In this document: positions 25,511 through 35,954 of the stretch, piece by piece
Position numbering within the stretch: position 1 is the first letter of the stretch
Layout: each line of letters starts with the position of its first letter
Origin: an uncultured Prevotellaceae bacterium
GTDB lineage: Bacteria; Bacteroidota; Bacteroidia; Bacteroidales; UBA3663
Assembly: GCA_900319235.1 (NCBI GenBank)
Contig: ONNR01000007.1
Location: forward strand, 62,001 to 126,000
Reading direction: 5' to 3'
DNA length: 64,000 nt
Program-made: the position numbers and the translations under genes
The notes under the pieces: model-generated
What the model saw: only the letters and a program-made list of their open reading frames with translations
What the model was told of the DNA's origin: nothing
Database searches by the model: none

Positions 25511-26899
25511 GATCTTGCGTGGATCGGTCACTACACCAGTGATGGCCGAAGCGGCCACAACGAGTGGAGATGCAAGAATGGTACGTGCTCCAGGACCTTG
25601 ACGACCGACGAAGTTGCGGTTCGAAGTGGAGATGGCGAGTTTGCCGGCAGGAACCTTATCGGGGTTCATGGCGAGACAAGCGGAGCAGGAGGGGAGACGC
25701 AGTTCGAAGCCTGCTTCCTCGAGAACCTTGTCGATGCCTTCGTCGATGATCTGCTGACGTACGAGCCACGAGCCTGGTACGAGCCAAGCCACGACGTTGG
25801 GGTTTTTCTTCTTGCCCTTCACGATCGATGCAAAGGCACGGAAATCCTCGATACGTCCATTGGTGCATGCGCCAAGGAAACAGTAATCGATTGGATGACC
25901 TTCGAGTTTCTCACCTGGCTGGAACTGCATATAATCAAGTTGAGCGAGGAACTGCTTCTGCTCGGCCTCGTTCATGCCGTCGAGGGTAGGAATGCATTCG
26001 TCGATGGCAATACCTGCACCAGGGTTCGTTCCGTAGGTGATGCGAGGCTTGATATCTTCGGCACGGAAAGTAACTTCCTTGTCAAATACGGCATCGTCGT
26101 CGCTCTTGAGCTGGCGCCATGTTGCAACAGCCTTGTCCCAGTCTTCTCCCTTAGGAGCATACTCGCGGCCCTTGAGGTAAGCGAATGTGGTCTCGTCGGG
26201 GGCTATCAGACCTGCACGCGAACCCATCTCGATGGAAAGGTTCGATAGTGTCAGACGGCCCTCCATCGACATATTGCGAATGGTGGAACCTGCATATTCA
26301 ACTGCATAACCTGTAGCGCCAGCGGTGGTCATTTGAGCCATGATGTAAAGTGCCACATCCTTGGCTACAACACCTGGCTGGAGTGTGCCTTCAACGTTGA
26401 TACGCATGGTCTTGGGCTTGGACTGCAGAATGCACTCGGAAGCCAGCACCTGGGCAACTTCGGATGTGCCAATGCCCATGGCAATGGCTCCAACAGCACC
26501 GTGGGTAGAGGTGTGTGAATCACCGCAGACGATGGTCATACCAGGGAGAGAAAGGGCCTTCTCGGGACCAACGACGTGGATGATACCATTGTCCTTGCTG
26601 CCCATGCAGAAATGCTTGATGCCGAATTCTGCACAGTTCTTGGCAAGGGTTTCAACCTGATTGCGTCCGATGGGGTCGTTGATGACTTCCTGCTGATCGC
26701 TGGGCGTGTTGTGATCGGGCATGGCGATGACGTGTTCAGGACGGAACACCTTGATGCCTTTGTCACGCAGCGTGTCGAATGCTTGTGGAGAGGTCACTTC
26801 GTGGGCATAGAGTCTGTCTATGTAGAGCTGGGTGGGGCCGTCTTCAACCTTCTGCACAACATGTGCATCCCATATTTTGTCAAATAATGTTTTTCCCAT
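25508..26899 (-). CDS. leuC: 3-isopropylmalate dehydratase large subunit (463 aa)
   Basis: Aconitase-family 4Fe-4S isomerase. [37 protein letters not shown] and [13 protein letters not shown] provide the cluster cysteines. Length normal. Starts 12 nt after leuA. Confidence 0.96.
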   Translation of the reverse strand: MGKTLFDKIWDAHVVQKVEDGPTQLYIDRLYAHEVTSPQAFDTLRDKGIKVFRPEHVIAMPDHNTPSDQQEVINDPIGRNQVETLAKNCAEFGIKHFCMGSKDNGIIHVVGPEKALSLPGMTIVCGDSHTSTHGAVGAIAMGIGTSEVAQVLASECILQSKPKTMRINVEGTLQPGVVAKDVALYIMAQMTTAGATGYAVEYAGSTIRNMSMEGRLTLSNLSIEMGSRAGLIAPDETTFAYLKGREYAPKGEDWDKAVATWRQLKSDDDAVFDKEVTFRAEDIKPRITYGTNPGAGIAIDECIPTLDGMNEAEQKQFLAQLDYMQFQPGEKLEGHPIDYCFLGACTNGRIEDFRAFASIVKGKKKNPNVVAWLVPGSWLVRQQIIDEGIDKVLEEAGFELRLPSCSACLAMNPDKVPAGKLAISTSNRNFVGRQGPGARTILASPLVVAASAITGVVTDPRKI

Positions 26900-26911
26900 T
26901 ATGTTTTGTAA

Positions 26912-28417
26912 TTAATGTTTGAACTTGTTGATGCAGTCGATATATGCCTCGACAGAAGCGGTAACGATGTCGGTGTCGGAGCCAAAACCGTAATAGATGT
27001 GATTGTCGTGCTCAACCTGAATGTGCACCTTGCAGAGGTCGTCAGAACCCTTTGAAATGGCTTGGATGGTCATTTCCTTGAGGGTCATCTCGCGTCGGAT
27101 GATTTGCTTGAGGGCCTTGATTGAAGCATCCACTGGACCATTGCCAATGCCTGCTGCTTCGAAAATCTCGTTGGCAACCTTAAGACGAATGGCAGCAATA
27201 GGTGTGACACCCTTGCCGGTGGTTACTTGCAGCGATTCGAGTTGAACATGGTTGTTCTCGGCCTTTTCGGTGCCTGCGAGCATCAACAGGTCGTCATCGT
27301 TGAGTTCCTTTTTCTTGTCGGCCAGACGAAGGAAGGCTTCGTAGGTCTTGTCGAGTTTCTCCTGCTCGAGTTCAACACCCAATACGCTCAAACGGTGCTT
27401 AAGCGCAGCACGGCCAGAGCGTGCGGTGAGTACGATGGAGTTCTCGTCGATGCCCACGTCCTTTGGATCCATGATTTCGTAGGTCTGAACGTTTTTTAGA
27501 ACACCATCCTGATGGATGCCACTTGAATGTGCAAAGGCGTTCTTGCCGACCACAGCCTTGTTGGGCTGAACAGGCATATTCATGAGCGAACTTACCAGTC
27601 GAGAAGAGGGCCAGATCTTGGTAGTGTTGATATTGGTAGTAACTGGCATCGTTGCCTGGTGGCACTTGATAATCATGGCAATCTCTTCGAGCGAAGTGTT
27701 GCCTGCACGCTCGCCGATACCATTGACGGTTACCTCCACTTGTCGTGCGCCATTGACTACACCGGAGATGGTATTGGCTGTGGCCATGCCCAGATCGTTG
27801 TGACAATGTGTCGAAAGGATAGCACGTCCATCCTGCAGTCCCTCGACATGATCCATAAGGTATTTGATCTTCTCACCGTATTCCCAAGGCATACAATAGC
27901 CTGTGGTGTCGGGGATATTGATGATGGTGGCTCCTGCCTTGATGGCTGCGTCGACAACTTTAGCAAGATATTCGTTTTCGGTGCGACCAGCGTCTTCGGC
28001 ATAGAACTCCACTTCGTCGACCTTGTTGCGGGCGTATTTGACGGCGGCAACCGCACGCTCGATGATTTCTTCGCGTGTGGAGTTGAACTTATACTTGATG
28101 TGCGAATCAGAAGTGCCTATGCCGGTGTGGATTCTCTTGTGCTTGGCATACTGCAATGCTTCGGCAGCGCAGTCGATGTCCTTTTGTACCGCACGTGTGA
28201 GTGCACAAATGGTAGGCCAAGTAACGGCTTTGGATATTTCGACGACGGAATTGAAGTCGCCAGGGCTCGAAATGGGAAAACCGGCTTCAATGATATCTAC
28301 GCCCAACTGCTCGAGGGCCTTAGCCACCTGGATCTTCTCCACGGTGTTCAACTGACAGCCTGGAACTTGTTCTCCGTCACGCAACGTCGTGTCGAAGATA
28401 AATAGACGATCACTCAT
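26912..28417 (-). CDS. leuA: 2-isopropylmalate synthase (501 aa)
   Basis: First committed step of leucine synthesis (2-oxoisovalerate plus acetyl-CoA). [31 protein letters not shown] (metal ligands) and [15 protein letters not shown] are intact, with the regulatory domain from about residue 380. First gene of the leu operon. The 104-nt upstream spacer holds a small hairpin (TGCCC-CGAA-GGGCA) but no Leu-rich leader peptide that I can see. Confidence 0.96.
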   Translation of the reverse strand: MSDRLFIFDTTLRDGEQVPGCQLNTVEKIQVAKALEQLGVDIIEAGFPISSPGDFNSVVEISKAVTWPTICALTRAVQKDIDCAAEALQYAKHKRIHTGIGTSDSHIKYKFNSTREEIIERAVAAVKYARNKVDEVEFYAEDAGRTENEYLAKVVDAAIKAGATIINIPDTTGYCMPWEYGEKIKYLMDHVEGLQDGRAILSTHCHNDLGMATANTISGVVNGARQVEVTVNGIGERAGNTSLEEIAMIIKCHQATMPVTTNINTTKIWPSSRLVSSLMNMPVQPNKAVVGKNAFAHSSGIHQDGVLKNVQTYEIMDPKDVGIDENSIVLTARSGRAALKHRLSVLGVELEQEKLDKTYEAFLRLADKKKELNDDDLLMLAGTEKAENNHVQLESLQVTTGKGVTPIAAIRLKVANEIFEAAGIGNGPVDASIKALKQIIRREMTLKEMTIQAISKGSDDLCKVHIQVEHDNHIYYGFGSDTDIVTASVEAYIDCINKFKH

Positions 28418-28521
28418 AACAAATACCTTTAAATATATAAAAAACCTTAGATAAATTCAAGACGTGAATGCCCTTCGGGGCACACAATAATTAATATAAG
28501 AGAAGCAAAACAGGTGCGGCA

Positions 28522-30300
28522 TCAAAGAGAGCCGCCCTGTGTAAAGATGTACTGAAGATACTGTTTGCTGTTGTCACGCTTCACCTTAATGGCGGTGGGC
28601 AGGATGTAATTGCTTACCGAAAGGACTGCGCCCGACTGAGAACTTGTCGAAACATCGACGGGGATGACAGCCATTTGAACCGTGTAACTGTCGAGGGCAC
28701 TTTGAACAATGGTGCGGATTCCATCGGTGTTGTTCTTGTAATCTTCTGCGGTGTAGCTGTCGAGGGTGGATTGGGACAATTCGGGCAGGAATGTCGTAGG
28801 CTTGACAGCCTTGATCTGCTGTGCCCACTGCAAGGATGTTGCTACAGTCTCTTTGTTCCAACTGCCGTGATTGGTTTGACCTGCCAGACCTATAACGAGT
28901 TCGTTGAGGTTGCCGAAACTGTAATAGTAGATATAGTTGGTAATGGAATCGGCGACGTAGGTGCCAATGGCGGCAGCGGCTTCGTCAGGCACACGGCTTT
29001 CCTCGAAGAACCTGTTCATCTTGCTTTCCTCGATGAGCATTACCCTGGAGGCGGGTGTGCTGCTCAAAAGGGAACCTTGAGGTTTCTCGCACATCAGCGA
29101 GAAGTTGGCTCCATTGAGGAAGTAGGCATAGCCGTGGCGCATCGGGTGATCCATCATCGTGCGGATGGCCTTGCCAATAGGAAGATCAATAGTGGCATAA
29201 TAACCTTGAGGTGAAGTGATATAGGCATAGTCGGTGTCCGACAGTCGGTTATCCTTCTTGATGTCTTTCAACTCAAGGCTCGACATCTGAACTACGTCGG
29301 GAGTGACGGCCATGTACTGTACATGCGAAGTGACATAGGCGGAGTCGCCGGTGTCGGTAGAGTTACGCAGGAGCGTCCCGTCTTTCGAATACTTGTGATA
29401 ACTGTGATAGTAGAAATAGATGGCTGTGTTATAGACCTTGATAATCGAACCGTCGCCAAAAGTGGGCTGGATGGCCACGCCCGAGAGGAAGTTCTCGCGC
29501 ATGCTCTCGATATTGGCAAAGATGTCCGTATAGTTGTAGTTGGCCTTGCCGGCAGCATCACGAGCGATGGCGGCAGCTACTATCTTCTTGAAAAATTCGT
29601 TCTTCAAGTCGTCCTTCAGTCGAACTTCGATGTAGGGAAGGTATGAGCCGATGCTGCGGACTGAGTCACTCAAGACACGGTTGGCTGCAGTATATGCTTT
29701 CCTACCCAAGAATGAGGATGTGTCGTAGTATTTGGAAAAGTCGTTGTTGCTGTAGAAGGCACTTTCGGGTTCTTTTTCCAGCTTTGCATCACTGTTGAGG
29801 GCATAGACGCTGAACTGCATAGGAGTCAGCGAGTCGCCGTAGTAAGTGTTGTAATAAACACGAAGAGTCAGCGAGTCAATTGTGTTGGCTACCAATGAGT
29901 CGAAATGAGAAGTGTAGATACCTTTGGGGTCGAGACCAAGATCGTGAGGAACAGACGTGCGTAGAATGTCGAAGGTGACAGAGTCGTTGCTGGTCTCGTT
30001 TAATGTGATGTTGGTGCTGGCATAGAACTGAGCCAAGTAGCCCGCCTTTACACTGCCGTATTCCGGGTCGGTAATGTTGCCAAGGAGAGGATAGCCTGTA
30101 CGCACATAAATGGAATCACGATACCCTGTGGCCACCGCACATCGCAGCGTGTCGGCCTCGATTTTGATTTCATCACTATTAGGCATCGTTGAAGCACCAA
30201 TGTCAGAGAGTGAATCTTCGCAGGAAGTTACTGAAACAAGTATGCACAGAGCCGAAACGAACGACAGAAGTTGTTTGGCTACGTTGATAATTAGTTTCAC
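28522..30300 (-). CDS. DUF4270 lipoprotein (592 aa)
   Basis: Outer-membrane lipoprotein of a Bacteroidetes-specific family. The start is taken at the GTG at 30300, which gives a good lipoprotein signal (KLIINVAKQLLSFVSALCILVSVTSC). The ATG-initiated longer frame would overlap the upstream GT5 gene by more than 80 nt and bury the signal. Family features include a long strand-rich domain beginning GASTMPNSDEIKIEADTL. Its function is not established. It is paired with the glycogen-synthase-like gene, as in other Bacteroidales. Confidence 0.82.
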   Translation of the reverse strand: MKLIINVAKQLLSFVSALCILVSVTSCEDSLSDIGASTMPNSDEIKIEADTLRCAVATGYRDSIYVRTGYPLLGNITDPEYGSVKAGYLAQFYASTNITLNETSNDSVTFDILRTSVPHDLGLDPKGIYTSHFDSLVANTIDSLTLRVYYNTYYGDSLTPMQFSVYALNSDAKLEKEPESAFYSNNDFSKYYDTSSFLGRKAYTAANRVLSDSVRSIGSYLPYIEVRLKDDLKNEFFKKIVAAAIARDAAGKANYNYTDIFANIESMRENFLSGVAIQPTFGDGSIIKVYNTAIYFYYHSYHKYSKDGTLLRNSTDTGDSAYVTSHVQYMAVTPDVVQMSSLELKDIKKDNRLSDTDYAYITSPQGYYATIDLPIGKAIRTMMDHPMRHGYAYFLNGANFSLMCEKPQGSLLSSTPASRVMLIEESKMNRFFEESRVPDEAAAAIGTYVADSITNYIYYYSFGNLNELVIGLAGQTNHGSWNKETVATSLQWAQQIKAVKPTTFLPELSQSTLDSYTAEDYKNNTDGIRTIVQSALDSYTVQMAVIPVDVSTSSQSGAVLSVSNYILPTAIKVKRDNSKQYLQYIFTQGGSL

Positions 30301-30355
30301 TTTATTTGTGCTGAAATTTTTAATTGTTTTACCAATATTGTTAATTGACAAATGT

Positions 30356-31186
30356 TCAATCTTCTTCAATACTGTTGTTGTTGAATAGTTCGAAGAAATC
30401 GTCATATTTCTTGATGTCAAGTACTTCATCGGTCGCATCCAGGATGTGAATGCCTCGACTTTCGGCGTATGCCTTTACTTCTTCAGCGGCTGGGGTATTG
30501 TCGGTGATGATCAGTCCGTCGCTGAATTTGACAGCAAGTTTGCAGAGCGAAACGTAATCGACAGGCTTGTCCTTGACTTCGATCAGGTCGGCCTTGAGTA
30601 CGCCTTCGCGTTTCACCGTGCGGTAGAAATTGCTCGCCATATGCCCCTCGAAACCGTTGTCGAACATGTCAAACACAACCTTGACACCTCGGAAGCAGGG
30701 GTCTTCGGCAAAGGTCTTTTTGATGTAGATGGGTGAAATGGCCGAGAACCATCCCTGGCAATAGACCACATCGGGTTTCCAACGCAACTTGCGTATCGTC
30801 TCGATGACGCCACGTGCGAAGAAGACGCAACGCTCGGCATTGTCGCTGTATTCTCCGTGGGCATTGCCATACTTGTGGCGATGGGTAAAGTACTCGTCGT
30901 TATCGATGAAATAAACTTGCATGCGAGCCTGCTGGATAGACGCTACCTTGATGATCAGGGGATGATCGGTATCGTTGATGATCAGGTTCATGCCCGAGAG
31001 CCTGATCACCTCGTGAAGTTGGTTGCGTCGTTCGTTGATGAGGCCAAATCGAGGCATAAAGGTGCGGATCTCGTGTCCGGCGTCTTGAATGCCTTGTGGC
31101 AGTTGGCGTCCGATGCTTGACATGCGGGCCTCTGGGAGGTAGGGCATGACTTCGGTGTTGATGAAAAGGATCTTGGTTTTGTTCAT
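30356..31186 (-). CDS. glycogen/starch synthase-like protein, GT5 N-domain only (276 aa)
   Basis: Contains the N-terminal Rossmann half of GT5 glycogen synthases (KILFINTEVMPYLPEARMSSIG, DVVYCQGWFSAISP) but stops after about 276 residues, without the C-terminal GT1-like half that completes the ADP-glucose site. Same-length homologues are known in Bacteroidales, so this is a family form rather than a fresh truncation. Start at 31186. Activity on its own is doubtful; it may be regulatory or act with a partner. Confidence 0.78.
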   Translation of the reverse strand: MNKTKILFINTEVMPYLPEARMSSIGRQLPQGIQDAGHEIRTFMPRFGLINERRNQLHEVIRLSGMNLIINDTDHPLIIKVASIQQARMQVYFIDNDEYFTHRHKYGNAHGEYSDNAERCVFFARGVIETIRKLRWKPDVVYCQGWFSAISPIYIKKTFAEDPCFRGVKVVFDMFDNGFEGHMASNFYRTVKREGVLKADLIEVKDKPVDYVSLCKLAVKFSDGLIITDNTPAAEEVKAYAESRGIHILDATDEVLDIKKYDDFFELFNNNSIEED

Positions 31187-31231
31187 ATTTTTTAGCTTCT
31201 CCTTTGGAGTCTGTGGCTTGGAGAATTGGTG

Positions 31232-31263
31232 CAAAGATAAGGATTTATTTTGAATTTTCCGAA
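31232..31263 (-). promoter_or_regulatory. promoter for the GT5/DUF4270 pair
   Basis: Minus strand TTCG (31260-31263), 20-nt spacer, TATCTTTG (31232-31239), 46 nt upstream of the start. The remaining bases to 31542 hold no gene I can support. Confidence 0.72.
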
Positions 31264-31542
31264 TATTTTGTTCAAAAACGTCTCGAGTGCGTGCGTTTTT
31301 AAATGATTTTTTGAGTTTTTGCATTATCGGGAGTGAATTTTTAACGTAATTTTGATGGCTTTTTCTCTTTCTTGTGACGTTGTTTGCGCCCCTTGCAATA
31401 TCCCTTTGTCCAAGATGAAAAATGCTCCTCGCATTTCCTGGCGTGCTATGCAAAAGCCTATCTTCTCGTCATAGCAAAATTTATATAAAACGAATGAAAA
31501 CGGAACAAAAATCAATGATAATAGAAGAATTTCAGGAAAAAA

Positions 31543-31574
31543 TTTGGATAATTCGGGAATGACTCTTATCTTTG
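31543..31574 (+). promoter_or_regulatory. consensus promoter for the porin/glnN unit
   Basis: TTTG (31543-31546), exactly 20 nt, TATCTTTG (31567-31574): a full match to the Bacteroidetes consensus. Confidence 0.85.
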
Positions 31575-31628
31575 CAGCATCTTTTTTCTCGAAAATATCA
31601 AAGTAAAGATAAAACAGATTAACGTGTT

Positions 31629-32345
31629 ATGAAAAGGGTATTTGTTGCTGTTCTTGTTTGTTCGGGTTCATGCTTCTTTTCCCCATCATTTGCCGAGGAA
31701 CCGACACCTGCAGTGACAGTCAGTGTGGGAGCCGATGTTGTCAGTTCATATCTCTGGCGTGGTCAGGAATGTGGTGGATTCAGTGTCCAGCCTTCTGCTA
31801 CAGTGACGTTCAACCGACCAGGCATAAGTGTCGGTGCTTGGGCTTCTGCGGAGTTGTTCCAAAAGGGAACTGATGCGCTCAATATGACTGAGATCGACCT
31901 TTCCTTGACCTGGAATCCCATTGAGGCGTTGACCGTCGGTGTTACTGATTATTATTTCCACACCGATGGCTTCTTTGGAGCGTGGAATTTCAGCAGTGGT
32001 TCATCTCATACACTTGAGGCAAACCTTGCTTATGATTTCGGACCGTTGGCGTTGTCTTGGAATACAGTGGTCGCTGGCAGCGACTTGGGACCTAATGATG
32101 ATCGTGCCTATTCCACCTATGTGGAAGTGAGTGCTCCTTGGAAACTTGCAGGCGTGGATGGCTCTGCCTCCGTTGGTGCAAGCCTTTGGGATGATGGTTT
32201 CACGCTCATCGATACTGATGGCTTCAAGGTTTGCAATGTGACGCTGACTGCTAACAAGGAACTATTCAGCGTTCCCTTCTACGGCCAGATTGTATATAAT
32301 CCTGCACTCGACAAGATTTATTTTGCAGTAGGGGTGTCGTTTTAA
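31629..32345 (+). CDS. TorF/Gcw_chp-type putative porin (238 aa)
   Basis: Signal peptide (MKRVFVAVLVCSGSCFFSPSFA) then an outer-membrane barrel with the family's N-terminal VGADVVSSYLWRGQECGGFSVQPSATV and end YNPALDKIYFAVGVSF terminating in Phe. Similar proteins sit next to nitrogen genes, and here it is 27 nt before a glutamine synthetase and shares its promoter. A role in uptake of a nitrogen compound is plausible but inferred. Confidence 0.82.
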   Translation: MKRVFVAVLVCSGSCFFSPSFAEEPTPAVTVSVGADVVSSYLWRGQECGGFSVQPSATVTFNRPGISVGAWASAELFQKGTDALNMTEIDLSLTWNPIEALTVGVTDYYFHTDGFFGAWNFSSGSSHTLEANLAYDFGPLALSWNTVVAGSDLGPNDDRAYSTYVEVSAPWKLAGVDGSASVGASLWDDGFTLIDTDGFKVCNVTLTANKELFSVPFYGQIVYNPALDKIYFAVGVSF

Positions 32346-32372
32346 GATTAAGAAATAAAAGTATAAAATTAT

Positions 32373-34559
32373 ATGAGCAAACTGAGATTTGATGCTATCG
32401 AAGCAGCATTCAAGAAACGTGCTGCCGAGTATCCTATCCCCGAAGGCCGTCCTTCGGAATATTTCGGTGAACTGGTCTTCAATCGACAGAAGATGCAGAA
32501 GTATTTGGATGCCAAGACCCTCCATGCCCTTTTGGATTGTATCGATAATGGCAAGCCCCTTGACCTTGAAGTTGCCGATGGGGTGGCTGCAGGCATGAAA
32601 CAATGGGCGATGGAACATGGTGTGACGCATTGCAGCCATTGGTTCCAGCCTTTGACCGAGTCGACGGCCGAGAAGCATGACTCGTTTATGGAATACGATG
32701 GTAAAGGTGGAATGATTGAGACCTTCGAAGGCAAGAACCTCGTACAGCAGGAGCCTGATGCGTCAAGTTTCCCATCGGGTGGAATCCGTGCTACTTTCGA
32801 GGCCCGCGGATACACGGCCTGGGACCCTACTTCTCCAGTCTTCATCCTCGACGATTGTCTCTGCATCCCCACGGTGTTCATCTCCTATACGGGTGAGGCG
32901 CTCGACTACAAGGCACCTCTTAAGAAAGCGCTCAAGGCGGTTAGCAAGGCTGCAGTTTCGGTATGCCAATTGTTTGATCCCAATGTGACCAAAGTTCAGG
33001 TGAACCTCGGATGGGAGCAGGAATATTTCCTTGTTGACGATAATCTGTACTCGGCTCGTCCTGACCTGATTACCACAGGACGAACCCTTATGGGACATGG
33101 ATCGAGCAAGAACCAGCAGATGGATGACCACTATTTCGGACAAATCCCTTCCCGCGTGCAGGCATTTATGAAGGATCTTGAGATTATGGGCCTTCGTCTG
33201 GGTCTGCCTATGAAGACGCGCCATAACGAGGTGGCTCCCAATCAGTTCGAGTTTGCGCCCATCTACGGCGAATGTAACCTGGCTGTCGATCAGAATATGC
33301 TCATTATGGGTGTGATGAAGCGTGTGGCACGCCGGCATGGTTTCCGCGTTCTGCTCCATGAGAAACCTTTCGAGGGCATCAATGGTTCGGGTAAGCACAA
33401 CAACTGGTCATTGCAGACCAATACGGGTGAGATGCTGTTTGCTCCGGGTAAGGATCCGATGAGTAACCTGCAGTTCGTGACCTTTTTTGTCAATACACTC
33501 GAGGCGTTGCGTCGCCATGGTGCGTTGCTGAAGGCCTCTATCGCTTCGGCTACCAATGCACATCGTCTAGGTGCGAACGAGGCTCCTCCGGCTATCATTT
33601 CTGCCTTCTTGGGCAGAACGATGACCGAAGTGCTGCGCAAGCTCATTACCGTGCCCGACGATACCGATATCGTCATCGCTGGCAAGCACAAGTATGATAT
33701 CGGTTTGGTCGAGATACCTCAGATCTTTATCGATAATACCGACCGCAACCGCACTTCTCCATTTGCTTTCACTGGCAATCGCTTCGAGTTCCGTGCTGTC
33801 GGCTCGAAGGCCAATTGCGCAAGTGCAATGATTGCCCTCAATTCGATGGTGGCAGAACAACTCAATGACTTCAAGGCAGAGGTCGATCAGGAATTGGCCA
33901 AAGGCACGGAAGTGAAGATTGCCGTGATGAAGACCCTCAAGCCCATCATCGCCCGCATCATCGATACTGTATGTTTCGATGGCAACGGTTATTCGGAGGA
34001 ATGGCAGAAGGAAGCACAGAAGCGTGGTCTCGACGTGGAACGTTGCGTGCCAAAGATGATTCTCGAATATGTAAAGCCCGATTCGGTCGAGATGTTCTCC
34101 AAACTTGGCGTCTTCTCTCTCCAGGAACTTCAGGCTCGCAATGAAGTGAAATTTGAGACTTATGTCAAACTGATTCAGATTGAGGCGCGTGTGCTCGGCG
34201 ACCTTGCCATCAACCACATCATCCCGGCAGCTATGAGTTATCAGTCGCAACTCCTCAAGAATGTTGCCATGATGAAGTCACTTTTCCCCACCACATGGGA
34301 GAGTCTCAGTGCCCCCGAGATTGCGATTATCAAGAAGATTGCGGCTTACAATGCAGACATCAAGGTCAAGGTCGATGCCATGGTTGATAAGCGTCGAGTG
34401 GCCAACAAGATTGACGACGCTTATCAGAAGGCACTTGCCTACTACGAGATAGCAGAATCGTTCCACTCTATTCGTCGTCCTATCGACAAATTGGAAGAAA
34501 TTTGTGACGACAATATTTGGCCAATGCCCAAGTATCGCGAACTGTTATGGATCCGATAA
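32373..34559 (+). CDS. glnN: glutamine synthetase type III (728 aa)
   Basis: ATP-dependent amidation of glutamate by the GSIII form, typical of Bacteroidetes. Family signatures: GIRATFEARGYTAWDPTSP in the N-terminal part, EQEYFLVD, catalytic GSGKHNNWS, and the NRTSPFAFTGNRFEFRA segment; length matches GSIII (about 730). It is the major ammonia assimilation enzyme in these bacteria. A strong hairpin lies 35 nt after the stop, inside the next gene. Confidence 0.97.
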   Translation: MSKLRFDAIEAAFKKRAAEYPIPEGRPSEYFGELVFNRQKMQKYLDAKTLHALLDCIDNGKPLDLEVADGVAAGMKQWAMEHGVTHCSHWFQPLTESTAEKHDSFMEYDGKGGMIETFEGKNLVQQEPDASSFPSGGIRATFEARGYTAWDPTSPVFILDDCLCIPTVFISYTGEALDYKAPLKKALKAVSKAAVSVCQLFDPNVTKVQVNLGWEQEYFLVDDNLYSARPDLITTGRTLMGHGSSKNQQMDDHYFGQIPSRVQAFMKDLEIMGLRLGLPMKTRHNEVAPNQFEFAPIYGECNLAVDQNMLIMGVMKRVARRHGFRVLLHEKPFEGINGSGKHNNWSLQTNTGEMLFAPGKDPMSNLQFVTFFVNTLEALRRHGALLKASIASATNAHRLGANEAPPAIISAFLGRTMTEVLRKLITVPDDTDIVIAGKHKYDIGLVEIPQIFIDNTDRNRTSPFAFTGNRFEFRAVGSKANCASAMIALNSMVAEQLNDFKAEVDQELAKGTEVKIAVMKTLKPIIARIIDTVCFDGNGYSEEWQKEAQKRGLDVERCVPKMILEYVKPDSVEMFSKLGVFSLQELQARNEVKFETYVKLIQIEARVLGDLAINHIIPAAMSYQSQLLKNVAMMKSLFPTTWESLSAPEIAIIKKIAAYNADIKVKVDAMVDKRRVANKIDDAYQKALAYYEIAESFHSIRRPIDKLEEICDDNIWPMPKYRELLWIR

Positions 34560-35821
34560 ACCTTTCGCGTAGGCTGATCCTGCTTACACTTGCAACGTTC
34601 ATATTGACTCCTTGCTGGGGTCAATATGAACGTTTTGTGCATAAGGTGGACTTTCAGGATTATTACAAGAATGCCAATTACGACGAATCACGGGTACCAG
34701 AGTATTCTCTTCCCGACCCGCTTCTCTGTCTCGATGGCACTCGTGTGACCACTGTTGCTGAATGGGAAAACCATCGTCGTCCCGAACTTGTCTCCTTGCT
34801 CGAGACATATATGTATGGACATGCTCCTGCCCCTGATGAAGGATTCAGATGGGAGGTGGTGAAAACCGATTCCGAATACCGCGACGGCAAGGCTATCAGG
34901 CGAGACGTCATCCTGCATCTCACGGCCGAAGGACCCGACGTCCCTCTTTGTATTGTTGTCCCAAAGGTGGACAATCTGGGCGAAAAGCATCCTGCTTTCT
35001 TTGGTTTGAGTTTCTTTGAGAATGATTCAATCTGGAATTCTCCTTGGGCAGGGTTAAGTTGGCAACCCGACACATTGCTTGCACATGGCTATGGCCTTGT
35101 CACCTTTCTCTATACCGATGCAGAACTAGATCGAGCTGATGATCACTTCCGGTCCAGCATTTTGCACAAGCATTTCTATCAAAAGGGTCAGTCTTCACCG
35201 TTGCCCGATGAGTGGGCAGCTGTCGGTTGCTGGGCTTGGACGATAAGCCGTGCCATGGATTATCTTGAGACCGACGATCTTGTCGATGCTTCACGTGTGG
35301 CGCTACTGGGACATTCGCGACTTGGCAAGGCGGTGCTTTGGGCGGGTGCCATTGATCAACGGTTCCGTGTGGTTATTCCCGTCAATTCGGGTTGCTGCGG
35401 AGCCGCATTGTCCCGTCGGCGCTACGGAGAGACGGTCGAGTGTGTCAACGAGTTCAGTTACCAGTGGTTCTGTGGCAATTTCCGACAGTTCAGCCATCGA
35501 GAGGACGAGATGCCTTTCGATCAGCATGAAGTCATCGCGCTCATTGCACCACGCCCTGTTTATGTCGCCAGTGCCGAAGATGACCAATGGGCCGACCCAT
35601 ATGGAGAATTTTTGGGCGCCAAGGGCGCTGAGCCGGTTTATGCACTCTACGGACTATCGGGAATTGTCAATGATGAAGGGCAGGAGCAAACCGAGATGCC
35701 GCCTGTAGATGCACCAACCACAGCAGGAACAATAGGTTACCATTATCGCAAAGGTCCCCATGCGGTGTTGCCTTACGATTGGAAGCAGTTCATTTCTTTT
35801 GCCGATAAGTATCTGAAATAA
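34547..35821 (+). CDS. CE15-like glucuronoyl/acetylxylan esterase (424 aa)
   Basis: Exported serine esterase; the start at 34547 overlaps glnN by 13 nt and gives a signal peptide (RRLILLTLATFILTPCWG). The nucleophile elbow LGHSRLGKAVLW and the preceding GCWAWTISRAMDYLE match CE15 4-O-methyl-glucuronoyl methylesterases and related plant-biomass esterases; an Asp/Glu and His complete the triad (RPVYVASAEDDQWADP, GPHAVLPYDW). Probably removes ester links on xylan or pectin. Not in an obvious polysaccharide utilisation locus. Confidence 0.85.
   Translation: MDPINLSRRLILLTLATFILTPCWGQYERFVHKVDFQDYYKNANYDESRVPEYSLPDPLLCLDGTRVTTVAEWENHRRPELVSLLETYMYGHAPAPDEGFRWEVVKTDSEYRDGKAIRRDVILHLTAEGPDVPLCIVVPKVDNLGEKHPAFFGLSFFENDSIWNSPWAGLSWQPDTLLAHGYGLVTFLYTDAELDRADDHFRSSILHKHFYQKGQSSPLPDEWAAVGCWAWTISRAMDYLETDDLVDASRVALLGHSRLGKAVLWAGAIDQRFRVVIPVNSGCCGAALSRRRYGETVECVNEFSYQWFCGNFRQFSHREDEMPFDQHEVIALIAPRPVYVASAEDDQWADPYGEFLGAKGAEPVYALYGLSGIVNDEGQEQTEMPPVDAPTTAGTIGYHYRKGPHAVLPYDWKQFISFADKYLK
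34594..34634 (+). other. near-perfect 18-bp hairpin inside the esterase 5' coding region
   Basis: AACGTTCATATTGAC (34594-34608) is exactly complementary to 34620-34634; with the next three pairs (one T-G wobble) the stem is 18 bp with a 5-nt loop. It lies 35 nt after glnN's stop and is followed by TTTT. It may act as a terminator/attenuator for glnN or control esterase translation. Confidence 0.8.
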
Positions 35822-35917
35822 TTATCTCTCAACGTGCCGTTTTGACAGGTTTTTTAGGGCAAAGAATATCGTTTTTTGCAAAATGACCCGCCTGCGGCAT
35901 TAATTTTTGGACGAAAA

Positions 35918-35949
35918 TTTGGCATTGTGTCAAATAGTGCGTATCTTTG
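35918..35949 (+). promoter_or_regulatory. consensus promoter abutting phoH
   Basis: TTTG (35918-35921), 20 nt, TATCTTTG (35942-35949). The ATG starts six bases later, so the transcript is probably leaderless or nearly so. Confidence 0.85.
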
Positions 35950-35954
35950 CCCCC

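Noticed and set aside
28430..28520. Possible leucine leader/attenuator before leuA
   Set aside because: A small hairpin exists but there is no Leu-rich reading frame and no T-tail.
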